Shown piece after piece: positions 8,240 through 16,734 of a stretch of DNA of 64,000 nucleotides; position 1 is the stretch's first letter, and every line of letters starts with the position of its first letter. Below the pieces are notes generated by a model, which saw nothing but the letters and a program-made list of their open reading frames with translations, ran no database searches and was not told the origin of the DNA. Origin of the DNA: Pseudescherichia sp031987975. Lineage in GTDB: Bacteria; Pseudomonadota; Gammaproteobacteria; Enterobacterales; Enterobacteriaceae. The DNA is taken from the NCBI RefSeq assembly GCF_031987975.1, contig NZ_DALZYX010000001.1, positions 186,001-250,000 of the forward strand. The letters run 5' to 3'. Made by a program: the position numbers and the translations under genes.

Positions 8240-9448
8240 TTACTCTTTGGCTATCGGCGTGGCGTTCTCTTCGATTTTCGTCTCGCCCTGAATAGCAGCA
8301 ATTTTCTTCGCGACGTCAGCCACCTGCTCGCTGCTGTGCAGTAAGGTATAGGTCAGATCAAACTGGGTGCTGGCACCCGGTTGCAGCTGCTTCACCCGCT
8401 TCTGCTCGCGTTCAATCGTTACCGGATAGGCATAGTTAGTGCCTGGCTCAATGCCAGTTACATACCCCTGTTTAACGGTATCGGTATTTTTCCATAACGT
8501 CAGCACCGGCAGCTGGCGGGTGTCAAACTGGATGGAAGCCCCCTTGTCCCCCGCCCTGTTCACCACTGCCGCCAGGGTCTGGTGATCTTCCCCAGCGAGC
8601 GGCTGGATGTTGAAAACCATCTCATCAAACCCTTTGGTCGGGCCGGCATAGGTTTGCCATGTCTTCAGCCCCTCTTTGGCGTAGTCATTAAACGGACTGA
8701 TGCTGGACATCGGGGCGAGGAAACGCGCACCCTCTTCGAGGATCGGCATGCCGAAGTTGCTGTGGTAAATAATCTGGTAATCATGGGGATAGTCTGCGTG
8801 GTTAGTCAGCACATCATGCAGGCTAAAGCTGTTGCTGCCGGGCACATAGCGCAGCTCGGTCATGGTCTGCAAATCGGCCTTCTTGAAAGTGCTCTCTTTG
8901 ACCAGCCCGCGAATACGGATCTCATGCGGTGCGGCATCGGCTATCTCAACCTCAACCCGTGAGGCTGGCGTATTTCCTGCTTTCCCATGCAAAGTGTAGA
9001 GTTGTCCATCAGCGGTAACCGGATGCCCAGTCCACTCATAGCCGCAACGCACCATCATTTCATTGAAACCTTCCAGCCAACCCAGTCCGTTGCGGCTTTC
9101 CAGATTGATAAATGCCGGATTGACGACCTCTTTCACCGGTGAATCCCAACCCATTTTTGAGCCGAAGCCCTCAATGTGTAGCAGATTCATACCCCGCGTC
9201 GGGCTTAACGTAATGGTTAGCCCGTTCTGACTGGAAATAACGAGGATTTTACTCCCTTCCTGCTTACCGCCATGCAGGACTTTTTGCTCAATGCTGAACG
9301 GTTTATCATTAGCGTTCAGCTGACTGCTGGATATCTTCCAGTCTCCTTTATCTATGCCCTGTTCAGCATTTGTCAGCACCCAGGTTTTCGCCGCTACCTG
9401 ACCAGAAACTGCAAGCGCAAGCACCGTTAAAGCCAGTTTAGTTTTCAT
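8240..9448 (-). CDS. Periplasmic DUF4432 / aldose-1-epimerase-like protein
   Basis: 402 residues with a clear Sec signal peptide (MKTKLALTVLALAVSG, then QVAA|KTW). The body has galactose-mutarotase-superfamily features of DUF4432: TLSPTRGMNLLHIEGFG, GLGWLEGFNEMMVRCG, LYTLHGKAGNTPAS, HDYQIIYHSNFG and the C-terminal GIEPGTNYAYP. Members are thought to bind sugars in a beta-sandwich, but no reaction is established for this group. It converges on cscR, so it is a separate transcription unit beside the sucrose locus. A sugar-epimerase or sugar-sensing role in the periplasm is inference. Confidence 0.72.
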   Translation of the reverse strand: MKTKLALTVLALAVSGQVAAKTWVLTNAEQGIDKGDWKISSSQLNANDKPFSIEQKVLHGGKQEGSKILVISSQNGLTITLSPTRGMNLLHIEGFGSKMGWDSPVKEVVNPAFINLESRNGLGWLEGFNEMMVRCGYEWTGHPVTADGQLYTLHGKAGNTPASRVEVEIADAAPHEIRIRGLVKESTFKKADLQTMTELRYVPGSNSFSLHDVLTNHADYPHDYQIIYHSNFGMPILEEGARFLAPMSSISPFNDYAKEGLKTWQTYAGPTKGFDEMVFNIQPLAGEDHQTLAAVVNRAGDKGASIQFDTRQLPVLTLWKNTDTVKQGYVTGIEPGTNYAYPVTIEREQKRVKQLQPGASTQFDLTYTLLHSSEQVADVAKKIAAIQGETKIEENATPIAKE

Positions 9449-10170
9449 TTTTCGTCCTTTTTGCTGAATCGATTATTACTTGTCGCCGGAAAATCTACTG
9501 ATTCGCTGGTTAAAGAAATGTGACGAGGTTCACCTGACGAAAAAAGGCGCATTTTTAAGGGGTAAGTTGCGGGTTATATCTCATTAACAATGAAAAACCC
9601 CTGCTTTGTTGCGTTAAAAATGCAGGATCGATACTATTTTGCTTTATCGGTTCAGCTACTAAAGAGGCCGTAATGAAAAGGAAATACCCGCGGTTGCCAG
9701 GCTCAGCCCTACCCATAACGTTAAATAATGTAAGGAAGGCAATACAAACGTTACTGCAGTTTGTACCATGCGCTGTCGCCACAGAGTAGCGGGCAATAGC
9801 GCCAATCAGTCGATTCGCTCATCGACACATCAGGAACCCTCAGCACCAATATAATTTCGTAGATAGACTATTGCTTTCTGTGACTATTGCCCCCATCGTC
9901 ATAACAATCAACCCGTAACTGTAAAAACCCGACTAACCGTATGTCATTTAATCATTTTCTCATACGATCTAAACACAAGATGATTGCTCACCCATTTCGT
10001 GGTAATACCCGCATGACGCCTCGGCAGTCAAGCGCCCACGTTTCACGAGCGGTTCAGCAGTATATTTTTCCCTTAAAATTGTTTTATATCAAAAACAGGA
10101 CAAACGTTTTGTAAATATCTATAAAACAAAGCGAATTTTTTGAAAGAAGTTCAAACAATAAGAAAAAGCT
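9449..10170. other. Intergenic stretch without a supported gene
   Basis: The 835 bp between the DUF4432 gene and the next gene become steadily richer in A and T towards 10200. It contains a 75-codon minus-strand frame (9555-9782) with neither ribosome site nor recognisable composition. No tRNA, insertion-sequence end or repeat was seen. Only a promoter at the right edge can be supported. Confidence 0.5.
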
Positions 10171-10198
10171 TTGACTCCCTAAGTTAAACTGCTACATT
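10171..10198 (+). promoter_or_regulatory. Sigma-70 promoter for the gene at 10284
   Basis: TTGACT (10171-10176) and TACATT (10193-10198) are separated by 16 bp, in an A/T-rich setting. The implied leader is roughly 80 nt before the ATG at 10284. Confidence 0.45.
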
Positions 10199-10283
10199 TT
10201 TAGTTACATGGAGTGACTATTTGTTTTTTGCGGAGTTCATATACTTTCATTTTCGCAAATTTGTTCTGCTTACAGGAGATAAT

Positions 10284-10649
10284 ATGGAATGGAAAATCAT
10301 TGACTCGCTGGTCAGCCCTACTACAGGAACTTTCTTTGCAGCAGCATCCTCACCTCGTAATCTAAAATTGATATTATGGTATCACAGTGATTTTTTCTTA
10401 CGCTCAGGACATCACCTTTCAACAAGCAGTATCGGCATAGTCGTTAATGGTCATTTTAAAAAATTAAAAATCTTTCATACCTTTCCTTTCACTTCCGAAG
10501 CATGGACCGATTTAATTCAAAAAACAGGCTGCCCTGGAAATTCCCCCAATTTTGACAACCGATGTTTAAACATAACCTCCTGTCAATTTAAACAGTGTCC
10601 ATACGGCATTAAGAAATACAATCCTGACGGTAAGAAAATTTCATTTTAA
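10284..10649 (+). CDS. Hypothetical protein, 121 aa, low GC
   Basis: The ATG at 10284 follows AGGAGA at the right spacing; an in-frame extension upstream lacks a ribosome site. The protein starts MEWKIIDSLVSPTTGTFF, has a hydrophilic middle and five Cys, four of them near the end (NRCLNITSCQFKQCPYGIKKY). No signal peptide or membrane segment. I do not recognise a family. Base composition is clearly lower in GC than the flanking sugar and backbone genes, which suggests acquisition. It converges with a lipoprotein gene at a shared hairpin. Confidence 0.6.
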   Translation: MEWKIIDSLVSPTTGTFFAAASSPRNLKLILWYHSDFFLRSGHHLSTSSIGIVVNGHFKKLKIFHTFPFTSEAWTDLIQKTGCPGNSPNFDNRCLNITSCQFKQCPYGIKKYNPDGKKISF

Positions 10650-10670
10650 TATGTATGATTTCCATATAAA

Positions 10671-10692
10671 AAACCCACCATAAGGTGGGTTT
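10671..10692 (-). terminator. Terminator of the lipoprotein gene
   Basis: Perfect 9-bp arms AAACCCACC and GGTGGGTTT around ATAA. On the minus strand the stem runs into a T-tract, so it mainly ends the lipoprotein transcript. It may also work for the convergent gene. Confidence 0.8.
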
Positions 10693-10713
10693 GATTAATC
10701 CTTGATTCAGACT

Positions 10714-11127
10714 TTAACGGCCCGCAGGGTAGATCCCAAAGTCACCATCTGCTGCATAGCCAATACGAAACGTCAACGTACTGCCAGCGTCAACTTCGGC
10801 GGACTGGGCACTCATTCCTCCCCCGCAGAAATCCTTCGGCAAGGTGCTAATGACGTAATCTCCAGGAGAGGGATAAACGATTACTTCCTGAGAGGTATCT
10901 AAATCAGCTACGGGTTTGCCATTGAGATACACCCGGCTTAAGCATGTATTACCCGTAAAGCTCCCGTCGCGTTTGATGACCACCGCGCCAGAATCTTTTG
11001 TTTTCACCAGAAGCTGTGGATTAAGGATTTGTTTCTGCGGCGCTACTTTCGCCTGTTTGTTAGACCCAGATTGAGAAGTACAGCCTATTAGTCCAACAAC
11101 TACTGCCACTATAAGCATAGTTTTCAT
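10714..11127 (-). CDS. Small lipoprotein, unknown function
   Basis: 137 residues. N-terminal lipoprotein signal with lipobox LIGC (Cys16), then a Gln/Ser/Lys linker and a compact domain (GAVVIKRDGSFTGNTCLSRVYLNGKPVADL, then VYPSPGDYVISTLPKDFCGGG). Two further Cys (about 60 and 104) could form a disulfide. The late YPSPGDYVIS stretch is reminiscent of PEGA/DUF2846-like lipoproteins, but I cannot place it firmly. After Cys16 comes Thr, which favours outer-membrane sorting. It has its own terminator at 10671. Confidence 0.68.
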   Translation of the reverse strand: MKTMLIVAVVVGLIGCTSQSGSNKQAKVAPQKQILNPQLLVKTKDSGAVVIKRDGSFTGNTCLSRVYLNGKPVADLDTSQEVIVYPSPGDYVISTLPKDFCGGGMSAQSAEVDAGSTLTFRIGYAADGDFGIYPAGR

Positions 11128-11280
11128 TGGTTAGCAGCCTCATGTTTAACAATTAATGACCTCATCGTGATATGGGGTAACGCATAACAGCGATACATCC
11201 AGCGTTATAGACAATCAGGACGTATCTCTATCGTGCGTATTATTAAGCTTCGCTACTGCAAGGCTCGGCACAGATAATAA

Positions 11281-11301
11281 AAAAGCCGCATCGAAGCGGC
11301 T
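11281..11301 (-). terminator. Orphan minus-strand terminator in a 323-bp gene-free stretch
   Basis: Arms AGCCGC and GCGGCT around a 6-nt loop are followed, on the minus strand only, by TTTTTATTA. No annotated minus-strand gene ends here: the nearest one upstream on that strand stops at 11773. The stretch 11128-11450 otherwise holds only the presumed promoter of the lipoprotein gene and an 18-codon minus-strand frame at 11323-11379 with no ribosome site. The terminator could close a small RNA. Confidence 0.6.
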
Positions 11302-11450
11302 ATCATGCTTTTAAGTTAGTCCTCATACTCTTGATCGCCTGTTTGTTGAAACTAAAGTGCCGCCTACACAGCCACACATTGCAGAAGGTCTTATACCTGT
11401 TAAGTTTAAAGAGTCATTCTCTGAACAACCCTCTACGTGCAGGAGGTAAT

Positions 11451-11711
11451 ATGATTCATGCTAACAGCTTAACCGTAACCCATAAAAAAGACGCTTCTCA
11501 TCATGATCGGACGGCCTATGTCTTTAAAAGTGAGAAAGGAAAATTTATCTTTGGCCTGCTTACCGGCTATGGTGAGCTTAACGTGGGTGACGTGCTTAAG
11601 CATGATTCAGGTGAGGCCTGGACCACGCCTGATGGCTCGGAGTTAGACTTTGGTAAGGATTTGGTGGAAACGACCGAAGCGGAAGCACTTAAGCGGCTGG
11701 AGAAGTGTTGA
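11451..11711 (+). CDS. Hypothetical protein, 86 aa
   Basis: ATG at 11451 is preceded by a near-perfect AGGAGG 4 nt upstream, so this start is preferred over a longer reading. The protein is hydrophilic (KSEKGKFIFGLLTGYGELNVGDVLKH, then SGEAWTTPDGSELDFGKDL) and ends in Cys. The 'FIFGLLTGYGELNVGDVL' part looks like a small beta-barrel, as in translation-factor-like or single-stranded-binding folds, but no family is recognised. Monocistronic, convergent with the copper-storage gene. Confidence 0.6.
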   Translation: MIHANSLTVTHKKDASHHDRTAYVFKSEKGKFIFGLLTGYGELNVGDVLKHDSGEAWTTPDGSELDFGKDLVETTEAEALKRLEKC

Positions 11712-11772
11712 CCCTTAGCCTGGCCTTGAATGGCATTCACTGTATGAATGCCATTTCAGGGCGATTTGCACA

Positions 11773-12099
11773 TCAGGCGGTCATTTGCAGACAGGCGTCG
11801 GCACAACGACGGCATGTTTCAGCGCAAACTTTGCAATGCTCATGTTCATGCTTAGCGCACTCTTCAGCACAGGCTTTACATATGTCTGCGCAGAGTCTGC
11901 AAACCTGTTTTGCATAGTCGCTACCCAGACTCATAAACTGAGCGGCGAGACGACAGATTGCTGCACACTGCATATCCAGTTTGATGCACGCTCTCATCAT
12001 ATCTACGTTAGGTTCTTTCAGGCAGGAGGCGGCGCAGTAGTCGCAGGTAGCAGCACATCTTAAGCAGGCTTCGATACAGTTCTGATAATCTTTATCCAT
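11773..12099 (-). CDS. Four-helix-bundle copper-storage protein (Csp3/DUF326-like)
   Basis: 108 residues containing 19 Cys, spaced mainly as CxxxC and CxxC (Cys8, 12, 15, 19, 22, 26, 38, 45, 49, 67, 70, 74, 77, 81, 89, 92, 96, 99, 103). This is the pattern of cytosolic Csp3-type bundles that fill their core with many Cu(I) ions. A His-containing stretch (HEHEH, 84-88) lies between the last two helices. No signal peptide. Acts as a cytosolic Cu(I) store or buffer by family knowledge. No copper exporter or regulator gene is adjacent. Confidence 0.82.
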   Translation of the reverse strand: MDKDYQNCIEACLRCAATCDYCAASCLKEPNVDMMRACIKLDMQCAAICRLAAQFMSLGSDYAKQVCRLCADICKACAEECAKHEHEHCKVCAETCRRCADACLQMTA

Positions 12100-12342
12100 A
12101 AATACGCTCCAGTTTGAGTTAAGTGGAGTATTTAAGTCTGCACAAAAACGGCGTTAGATCCACTTTACATCGCATATTCTTAAAAGTTTTATACATCGTA
12201 AACGTCACGCTAAAGCAATTAAACCTATTGTTAATTAAAACAAAATCCGCGTCTGGCGGCCACCTACCCTTTATCAGAGTATTAAGAGAGCCAAAGCAGA
12301 GGTAATCTGGATACTCAATTCATAGCCAGATAAGAAGCCGAC

Positions 12343-12498
12343 ATGAACACCTTCTCTATTATCGCCATTCCCTTTTTCATCACAGCCATAATCTTTCTTA
12401 TTCTGGCAGTACGGCAGAAAAAATCCGTCTGGCTTATCGCTGGCTGCGTTTTCATGTGCTCGTCGGTGACGAATGCGGTGATTGGTATGACGCTATAA
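12343..12498 (+). CDS. Small two-helix membrane protein, 51 aa
   Basis: A 51-codon frame starting ATG at 12343 and ending TAA at 12496. It encodes two hydrophobic segments (about residues 4-22 and 29-49) separated by a short basic turn, RQKKS. The ribosome site (AGAAG) is weak but correctly placed. The amphipathic break and positive-inside turn are what a hairpin inner-membrane protein shows. No family recognised. Convergent with the DUF1272 gene 13 bp away. Confidence 0.5.
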   Translation: MNTFSIIAIPFFITAIIFLILAVRQKKSVWLIAGCVFMCSSVTNAVIGMTL

Positions 12499-12511
12499 CG
12501 CATCCAGAGCG

Positions 12512-12748
12512 TCAGGCGCAGCTCTCGGGCTTATATACCCGCCTTGACGAAGCAGGATTATTGATTAGCTTTTCTGCCGGTCGGCGCGGTCTTCTAACCA
12601 GCTCGCCGCCGCAGTTTGGACACCGCATCGCTAACTTTTCCGCACAGCTGGCACAAAACGTACACTCAAATGAGCAGATCAACGCTTCCTCAGAATCAGG
12701 CAGCAGATCGGTATTGCAGCATTCACAGCCTGGTCTTAGCTCTAACAT
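12512..12748 (-). CDS. DUF1272 zinc-ribbon-like protein
   Basis: 78 residues. The N-terminal MLELRPGCECCNTDLLPDS, then ICSFECTFCASCAE and RCPNCGGEL, give paired Cys knuckles characteristic of DUF1272. Two or more zinc sites are likely. Function is unknown. The basic C-terminal tail (VRRPRRPAEKL) could contact nucleic acid, which is inference only. Confidence 0.85.
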   Translation of the reverse strand: MLELRPGCECCNTDLLPDSEEALICSFECTFCASCAEKLAMRCPNCGGELVRRPRRPAEKLINNPASSRRVYKPESCA

Positions 12749-12888
12749 AGGGCGATCCTCATGGCATTAGCGTTGAGCGGAAGGCCGGGTTATGCGAAGC
12801 GGCCGCGCGGCGTAATGACTCTTTATATACCAGGCAATATCATTTCGCATCCCCCTCTATACTTTCAGTAACGAAACTGGAGGCCTTT

Positions 12889-13560
12889 ATGTGCGGACGA
12901 TTTGCTCAGGCGCAGCCGCGGGAAGCGTATCTGACCCTTCTTGCTGACGAAGCCGAGCGCAATATTCCCTTCGATCCTGAACCCATCGGGCGCTATAACG
13001 TTGCGCCCGGCACCAAAGTTCTGTTACTCAGCGAGCGCGACGACAGCCTGGCGCTGGATCCGGTTCACTGGGGCTATGCGCCAGGCTGGTGGGATAAGCC
13101 AGCGCTGATTAACGCCCGCGTTGAGACTGCGGCCACCAGCAGAATGTTTAAGCCTCTGTGGCAGCATGGGCGCGCTATCTGCTTTGCCGACGGCTGGTTT
13201 GAGTGGAAAAAGGAGGGCGATAAAAAACAGCCTTACTTTATCCACCGCAGCGACGGCCAGCCGATCCTGATGGCAGCCATCGGCAGCGTACCGTTTGAAC
13301 GCGGTGACGAGAATGAAGGCTTTCTTATTGTGACGGCCGCGGCGGATAAGGGTCTTGTCGATATTCACGATCGGCGGCCACTGGTATTAACTCCGGAAGC
13401 CGCCCGGGAGTGGATGCGTCAGGACGTGAGCGGTAAAGATGCGGAGGATATCGCTAAGCGCGGCACGATCCCTGCGGAGATGTTTACCTGGCATCCGGTC
13501 ACGCGCGCGGTGGGAAATATCAGAAATCAGGGCCCAGAGATGGTCGAACCGATTGAGTAA
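12889..13560 (+). CDS. yedK: SRAP-domain abasic-site processing protein
   Basis: 223 residues, HMCES/YedK family. After removal of Met1, Cys2 forms a stable thiazolidine crosslink with abasic sites in single-stranded DNA. The other active-site residues sit at the family positions: Asn75 (INARVET), Glu105 (WFEWK) and His160 (DIHDRRP). It protects replication forks at abasic lesions. Ribosome site GGAGG upstream of the ATG. Convergent with cybB. Confidence 0.93.
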   Translation: MCGRFAQAQPREAYLTLLADEAERNIPFDPEPIGRYNVAPGTKVLLLSERDDSLALDPVHWGYAPGWWDKPALINARVETAATSRMFKPLWQHGRAICFADGWFEWKKEGDKKQPYFIHRSDGQPILMAAIGSVPFERGDENEGFLIVTAAADKGLVDIHDRRPLVLTPEAAREWMRQDVSGKDAEDIAKRGTIPAEMFTWHPVTRAVGNIRNQGPEMVEPIE

Positions 13561-13579
13561 CTTCTGGTCCCTATCACGC

Positions 13580-14110
13580 TTAACGCCGCTTGCCTGGCAG
13601 CATGCGCAGCAGCGTATCGTCTTTCCAAAAGTAGTGATGCGCTAGCGCGGCGGCGGCGTGCAGGCCGATTACGTAGTAGCCCAGCGTCGCCAGGGTAACG
13701 TGCCAGCTTTTTAGCGTATCAACCAGATCGAAATTCGATTCGCTGGCGTGCGGCATCATCATGCCAAAGGCAAACCAGTTGTTTCCGCGGTTCCACATCA
13801 TCAGCAGGCCGATAATTGGCAGGGCGATAAACAGAATATAGATAACCAGATGACCGAGATGCGCCAGACCGGTCATCATCGCTTTTGGTTTAGGGGTAAT
13901 CAGCGGCGAGGGGTGTTTCAGGCGCAGCAGCAAACGTGCAACCATCAGCACCAGAATAGAGATCCCACAGGAAACATGAACCATATTGATCAGCGGACGG
14001 TCGCTACGGGGGAAAAACCCGCGAAACTCCATCGCACAGTAGGCCACCACGACCAGTAAAAACACGAGCCAGTGAATGGTTATTTGTAACCCGGAATATT
14101 TGCTGCGCAT
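13580..14110 (-). CDS. cybB: Cytochrome b561
   Basis: 176 residues from ATG 14110 (AAGGA upstream), the E. coli length. Four transmembrane helices with conserved haem-ligand His (HWLVFL, HVSCG, SWHVTLA and GLHAAAALAHHYFWKD). It is an inner-membrane dihaem b-type cytochrome, and superoxide:ubiquinone oxidoreductase activity has been reported for the E. coli protein. The gene is next to aldA as in E. coli. Confidence 0.94.
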   Translation of the reverse strand: MRSKYSGLQITIHWLVFLLVVVAYCAMEFRGFFPRSDRPLINMVHVSCGISILVLMVARLLLRLKHPSPLITPKPKAMMTGLAHLGHLVIYILFIALPIIGLLMMWNRGNNWFAFGMMMPHASESNFDLVDTLKSWHVTLATLGYYVIGLHAAAALAHHYFWKDDTLLRMLPGKRR

Positions 14111-14195
14111 TAGATTTTCCTTATCTAAAACAGTAAAAAAGCAAACATACCGGGCTTTGATTAAAACTTCATTAAATATTGTCAGGCTCAATCAA

Positions 14196-15635
14196 TCAGG
14201 ATTGCAGATAGACGACCTGGGTCTGCAGATACTCGTTCAGGCCGTGGCGACCATCTGCCCCGCCGATGCCGGATTTACGCCAGCCGGCATGGAACCCCTG
14301 CATGGCCTCAAAGTTCTCGCGGTTAACGTAGGTTTCGCCAAACTTCAGCCCCTTGATCGCCTGCATGGCGGTATTGAGATTCTGCGTATAGATCGAGGAG
14401 GTCAGGCCATAGTCGCTGTCGTTGGCCATCTCCAGCGCCTCTTCCAGGGTATCAAAGACCACCACCGGCAGCACCGGACCAAAAGTCTCCTCATGCATGA
14501 TGGTCATATCCTGGCGCACGTCCAGCAGCAGCGTCGGCGGATAAAAATAGCCGCTGCCCTCCACGGCTTTACCGCCGAGGGCGATCTTCGCCCCCTGCTC
14601 TACGGCACCGGCTACCTTCTGCTCGACACGGGCCAGCGCAGCGGCGTTGATCAATGGTCCCATCGCAATGTCGTTACGGGCGGCAGGATCGCCGTATTCG
14701 ACGGCGTTCATTGCCTCTCCCAGCCGATTGACGAAGCGATCGTAGATGCCCTTCTGCACGTAGACTCGTTCGGCGCAGTTACACACCTGTCCGGTATTAA
14801 TCACCCTTGAATCAACAATGGCTTTAACCGCCAGGTCGAGATCGGCATCGTCCATCACGATAGCTGGCGCTTTACCGCCCAGCTCCAGACAGACTTTGGT
14901 GATATTTTTCGCCGCCGCCGCCATGATCTTCTCTCCGGCACCGACGCTGCCGGTCATGCTGACCATCGCCACTTTTGGGTTGCCCGCCAGCTCCTGGCCC
15001 ACGGTCTCCCCGCGTCCGAGCACCAGGTTGAACACCCCACGCGGCAGGCCGATGCTATCGACGATTTTGGCGAAGGCGATGGCGTTGTTAGGGGTAAACT
15101 CACTCGGCTTGATGACGATAGTGTTGCCGGTCACCAGCGCCGGAGCCAGCTTACGGGCGATCAGGAAGAACGGGAAGTTCCACGGCAGGATGCCGGTGGT
15201 AACGCCCAGGGCGCGCTTAAAGACCAGAATGTTCTCTCCGGGGCGGTCGCTCTGTAAGATCTCACCTTCGTAGCGGCGCGCCCACTCGGCCATATACTCA
15301 ATATAATCAGCGGTAAAGGCCACCTCGACCTCGGCCAGCTGCTGAATTTTACCGCCCTCTTCAACAATCAGGGCGCTGATTTCACTGGCCTGCTCGCGAA
15401 TGCCTGCTGCAATTTTACGCAGCCACCCGGCGCGTTCGATAGCTGGCAGCGCCTCCCAGGCCGGCTGGGCGCGAGCCGCAGCATCAATGGCCTTACGCGC
15501 ATCGTCAGCCGTGCCGTCCGGGATGCGCGAAATCAGCGCTTCTGTAGCCGGGTTGACGACGTCAATCCAGGCATCGCCCTGCCAGGTGACAAACTGACCA
15601 TCAATATACATCGGGTGCTGTACGGGTGCTGTCAT
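14196..15635 (-). CDS. aldA: Lactaldehyde/glycolaldehyde dehydrogenase
   Basis: 479 residues from ATG 15635, which has AGGAG upstream. Equal in length to E. coli AldA, with catalytic Glu251 (CLELGGK) and Cys285 (GQVCNC), the PWNFP motif near 151-155 and MTGSVGAG (227-234). It oxidises L-lactaldehyde to lactate in fucose/rhamnose use and glycolaldehyde to glycolate. Cytosolic, NAD-dependent. Backbone gene between cybB and ydcF. Confidence 0.96.
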   Translation of the reverse strand: MTAPVQHPMYIDGQFVTWQGDAWIDVVNPATEALISRIPDGTADDARKAIDAAARAQPAWEALPAIERAGWLRKIAAGIREQASEISALIVEEGGKIQQLAEVEVAFTADYIEYMAEWARRYEGEILQSDRPGENILVFKRALGVTTGILPWNFPFFLIARKLAPALVTGNTIVIKPSEFTPNNAIAFAKIVDSIGLPRGVFNLVLGRGETVGQELAGNPKVAMVSMTGSVGAGEKIMAAAAKNITKVCLELGGKAPAIVMDDADLDLAVKAIVDSRVINTGQVCNCAERVYVQKGIYDRFVNRLGEAMNAVEYGDPAARNDIAMGPLINAAALARVEQKVAGAVEQGAKIALGGKAVEGSGYFYPPTLLLDVRQDMTIMHEETFGPVLPVVVFDTLEEALEMANDSDYGLTSSIYTQNLNTAMQAIKGLKFGETYVNRENFEAMQGFHAGWRKSGIGGADGRHGLNEYLQTQVVYLQS

Positions 15636-15771
15636 GTCCTGCTCCTGTAATGGGATTGTTTTTAACAAGTAAATCTGTTGTTAAAAATTTACAGGCGTCC
15701 CGGATAATTCCCAGAGCTACAGGCGCAATTTGTGAGTGATCTCATAATAAACAGCGCTCTACATCAGCCAT

Positions 15772-16575
15772 TTATATTAGCGCTCGCGCTTTTAAGGTAG
15801 GCATCAGCGTTTCATCCGCCTGCATGACCTGCCACGCACGGACTATCTCATCAGGTATATCGACGTGGGCAATAAAATTGCGTCCGTTCGGGCCGTAGCC
15901 CTGCTTATCGTCGCGTAGTCGCGCCAGCTCGCCGGGAATGAGCGACAGGTAGCGCTCAATCGGCCATAGCCCTTCCCTTTTCGGCAGGAAGCTCAGGCCA
16001 TGGCGACCGTTGTCGAGCCGTGGGGTAAAGCCGGGATAGCTTACGCACCGTACCTTGCCGTTGACCTCTGCCAGCACGCGGGCAAAGGTTGCCATCGTTC
16101 GACGCTGCATAGTGGGATCCTGCACCACCACCAGCGTTTTAACGTCTACGCTGCGTTCGCCGATCAGCGCCCATGAGAAGCGCGCATTTTCGCCACAGTT
16201 CGTTGATCGCTCCTCCAGCAGAAGTTTCTCAGCAGGGATCTTCCAGAACTGGCGGGCAATATCGCCTATGATTGCCGCCTCGGTACGTCCGGTGGTGCGT
16301 ACCTTGTTATAGCGCGAGTGGCGTGCGATGGCAGCATAGAGGAAAGGCGTGGAGTGGCCGATCCCACCGCTGATCAATAGCGGAATATTACGCGCAGCGG
16401 CCAGCTCACAGGCAGCGTCAATGGTGGGGATAACCGCGTTACCGGCTAACACGATGCAGTCGGCCTGCGCAGGTAGCGGCTTACCTTCAAACTCATTCTG
16501 GGCCAGCCAATGCCCCAAAGCGTTAACGGCGTCCAGCGTTTTCTCTGGCAGAGCCGGAAAGCGGGTAGTAAACAT
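15772..16575 (-). CDS. ydcF: DUF218/ElyC-type YdcF protein
   Basis: 267 residues. ATG 16575 is used because AGGAGG ends 5 nt before it; a GTG two codons upstream would overlap that ribosome site. Motifs of the DUF218 family are present: DCIVLAGNAV, LLISGGIGHSTP, TNCGENARFS and VVVQDPTMQRRTM. The E. coli protein binds S-adenosylmethionine; its role is unknown. Divergent from the efflux operon. Confidence 0.93.
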   Translation of the reverse strand: MFTTRFPALPEKTLDAVNALGHWLAQNEFEGKPLPAQADCIVLAGNAVIPTIDAACELAAARNIPLLISGGIGHSTPFLYAAIARHSRYNKVRTTGRTEAAIIGDIARQFWKIPAEKLLLEERSTNCGENARFSWALIGERSVDVKTLVVVQDPTMQRRTMATFARVLAEVNGKVRCVSYPGFTPRLDNGRHGLSFLPKREGLWPIERYLSLIPGELARLRDDKQGYGPNGRNFIAHVDIPDEIVRAWQVMQADETLMPTLKARALI

Positions 16576-16734
16576 TGTCACCTCCTACAGGATATATCCC
16601 AGCAGGTTAACAAAGCTTTAGGTAAAGAAAAGGCGATCTCTCCTAATCGCTGATTTCGCTTTATTCATTAATTTGATAAATAATCAGAACTATTAGTACA
16701 CTCACCAATACAGAATGCTTAATGTTAACAATCT

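Noticed and set aside
9555..9782. 75-codon minus-strand reading frame in the gene-free stretch after the DUF4432 gene
   Set aside because: No ribosome site, no family resemblance and no coupling to a neighbour; composition does not look protein-coding.
12315..12503. 62-codon minus-strand frame opposite the small membrane protein
   Set aside because: The plus-strand frame has two clean transmembrane helices and a better start; the minus-strand frame looks like its shadow.
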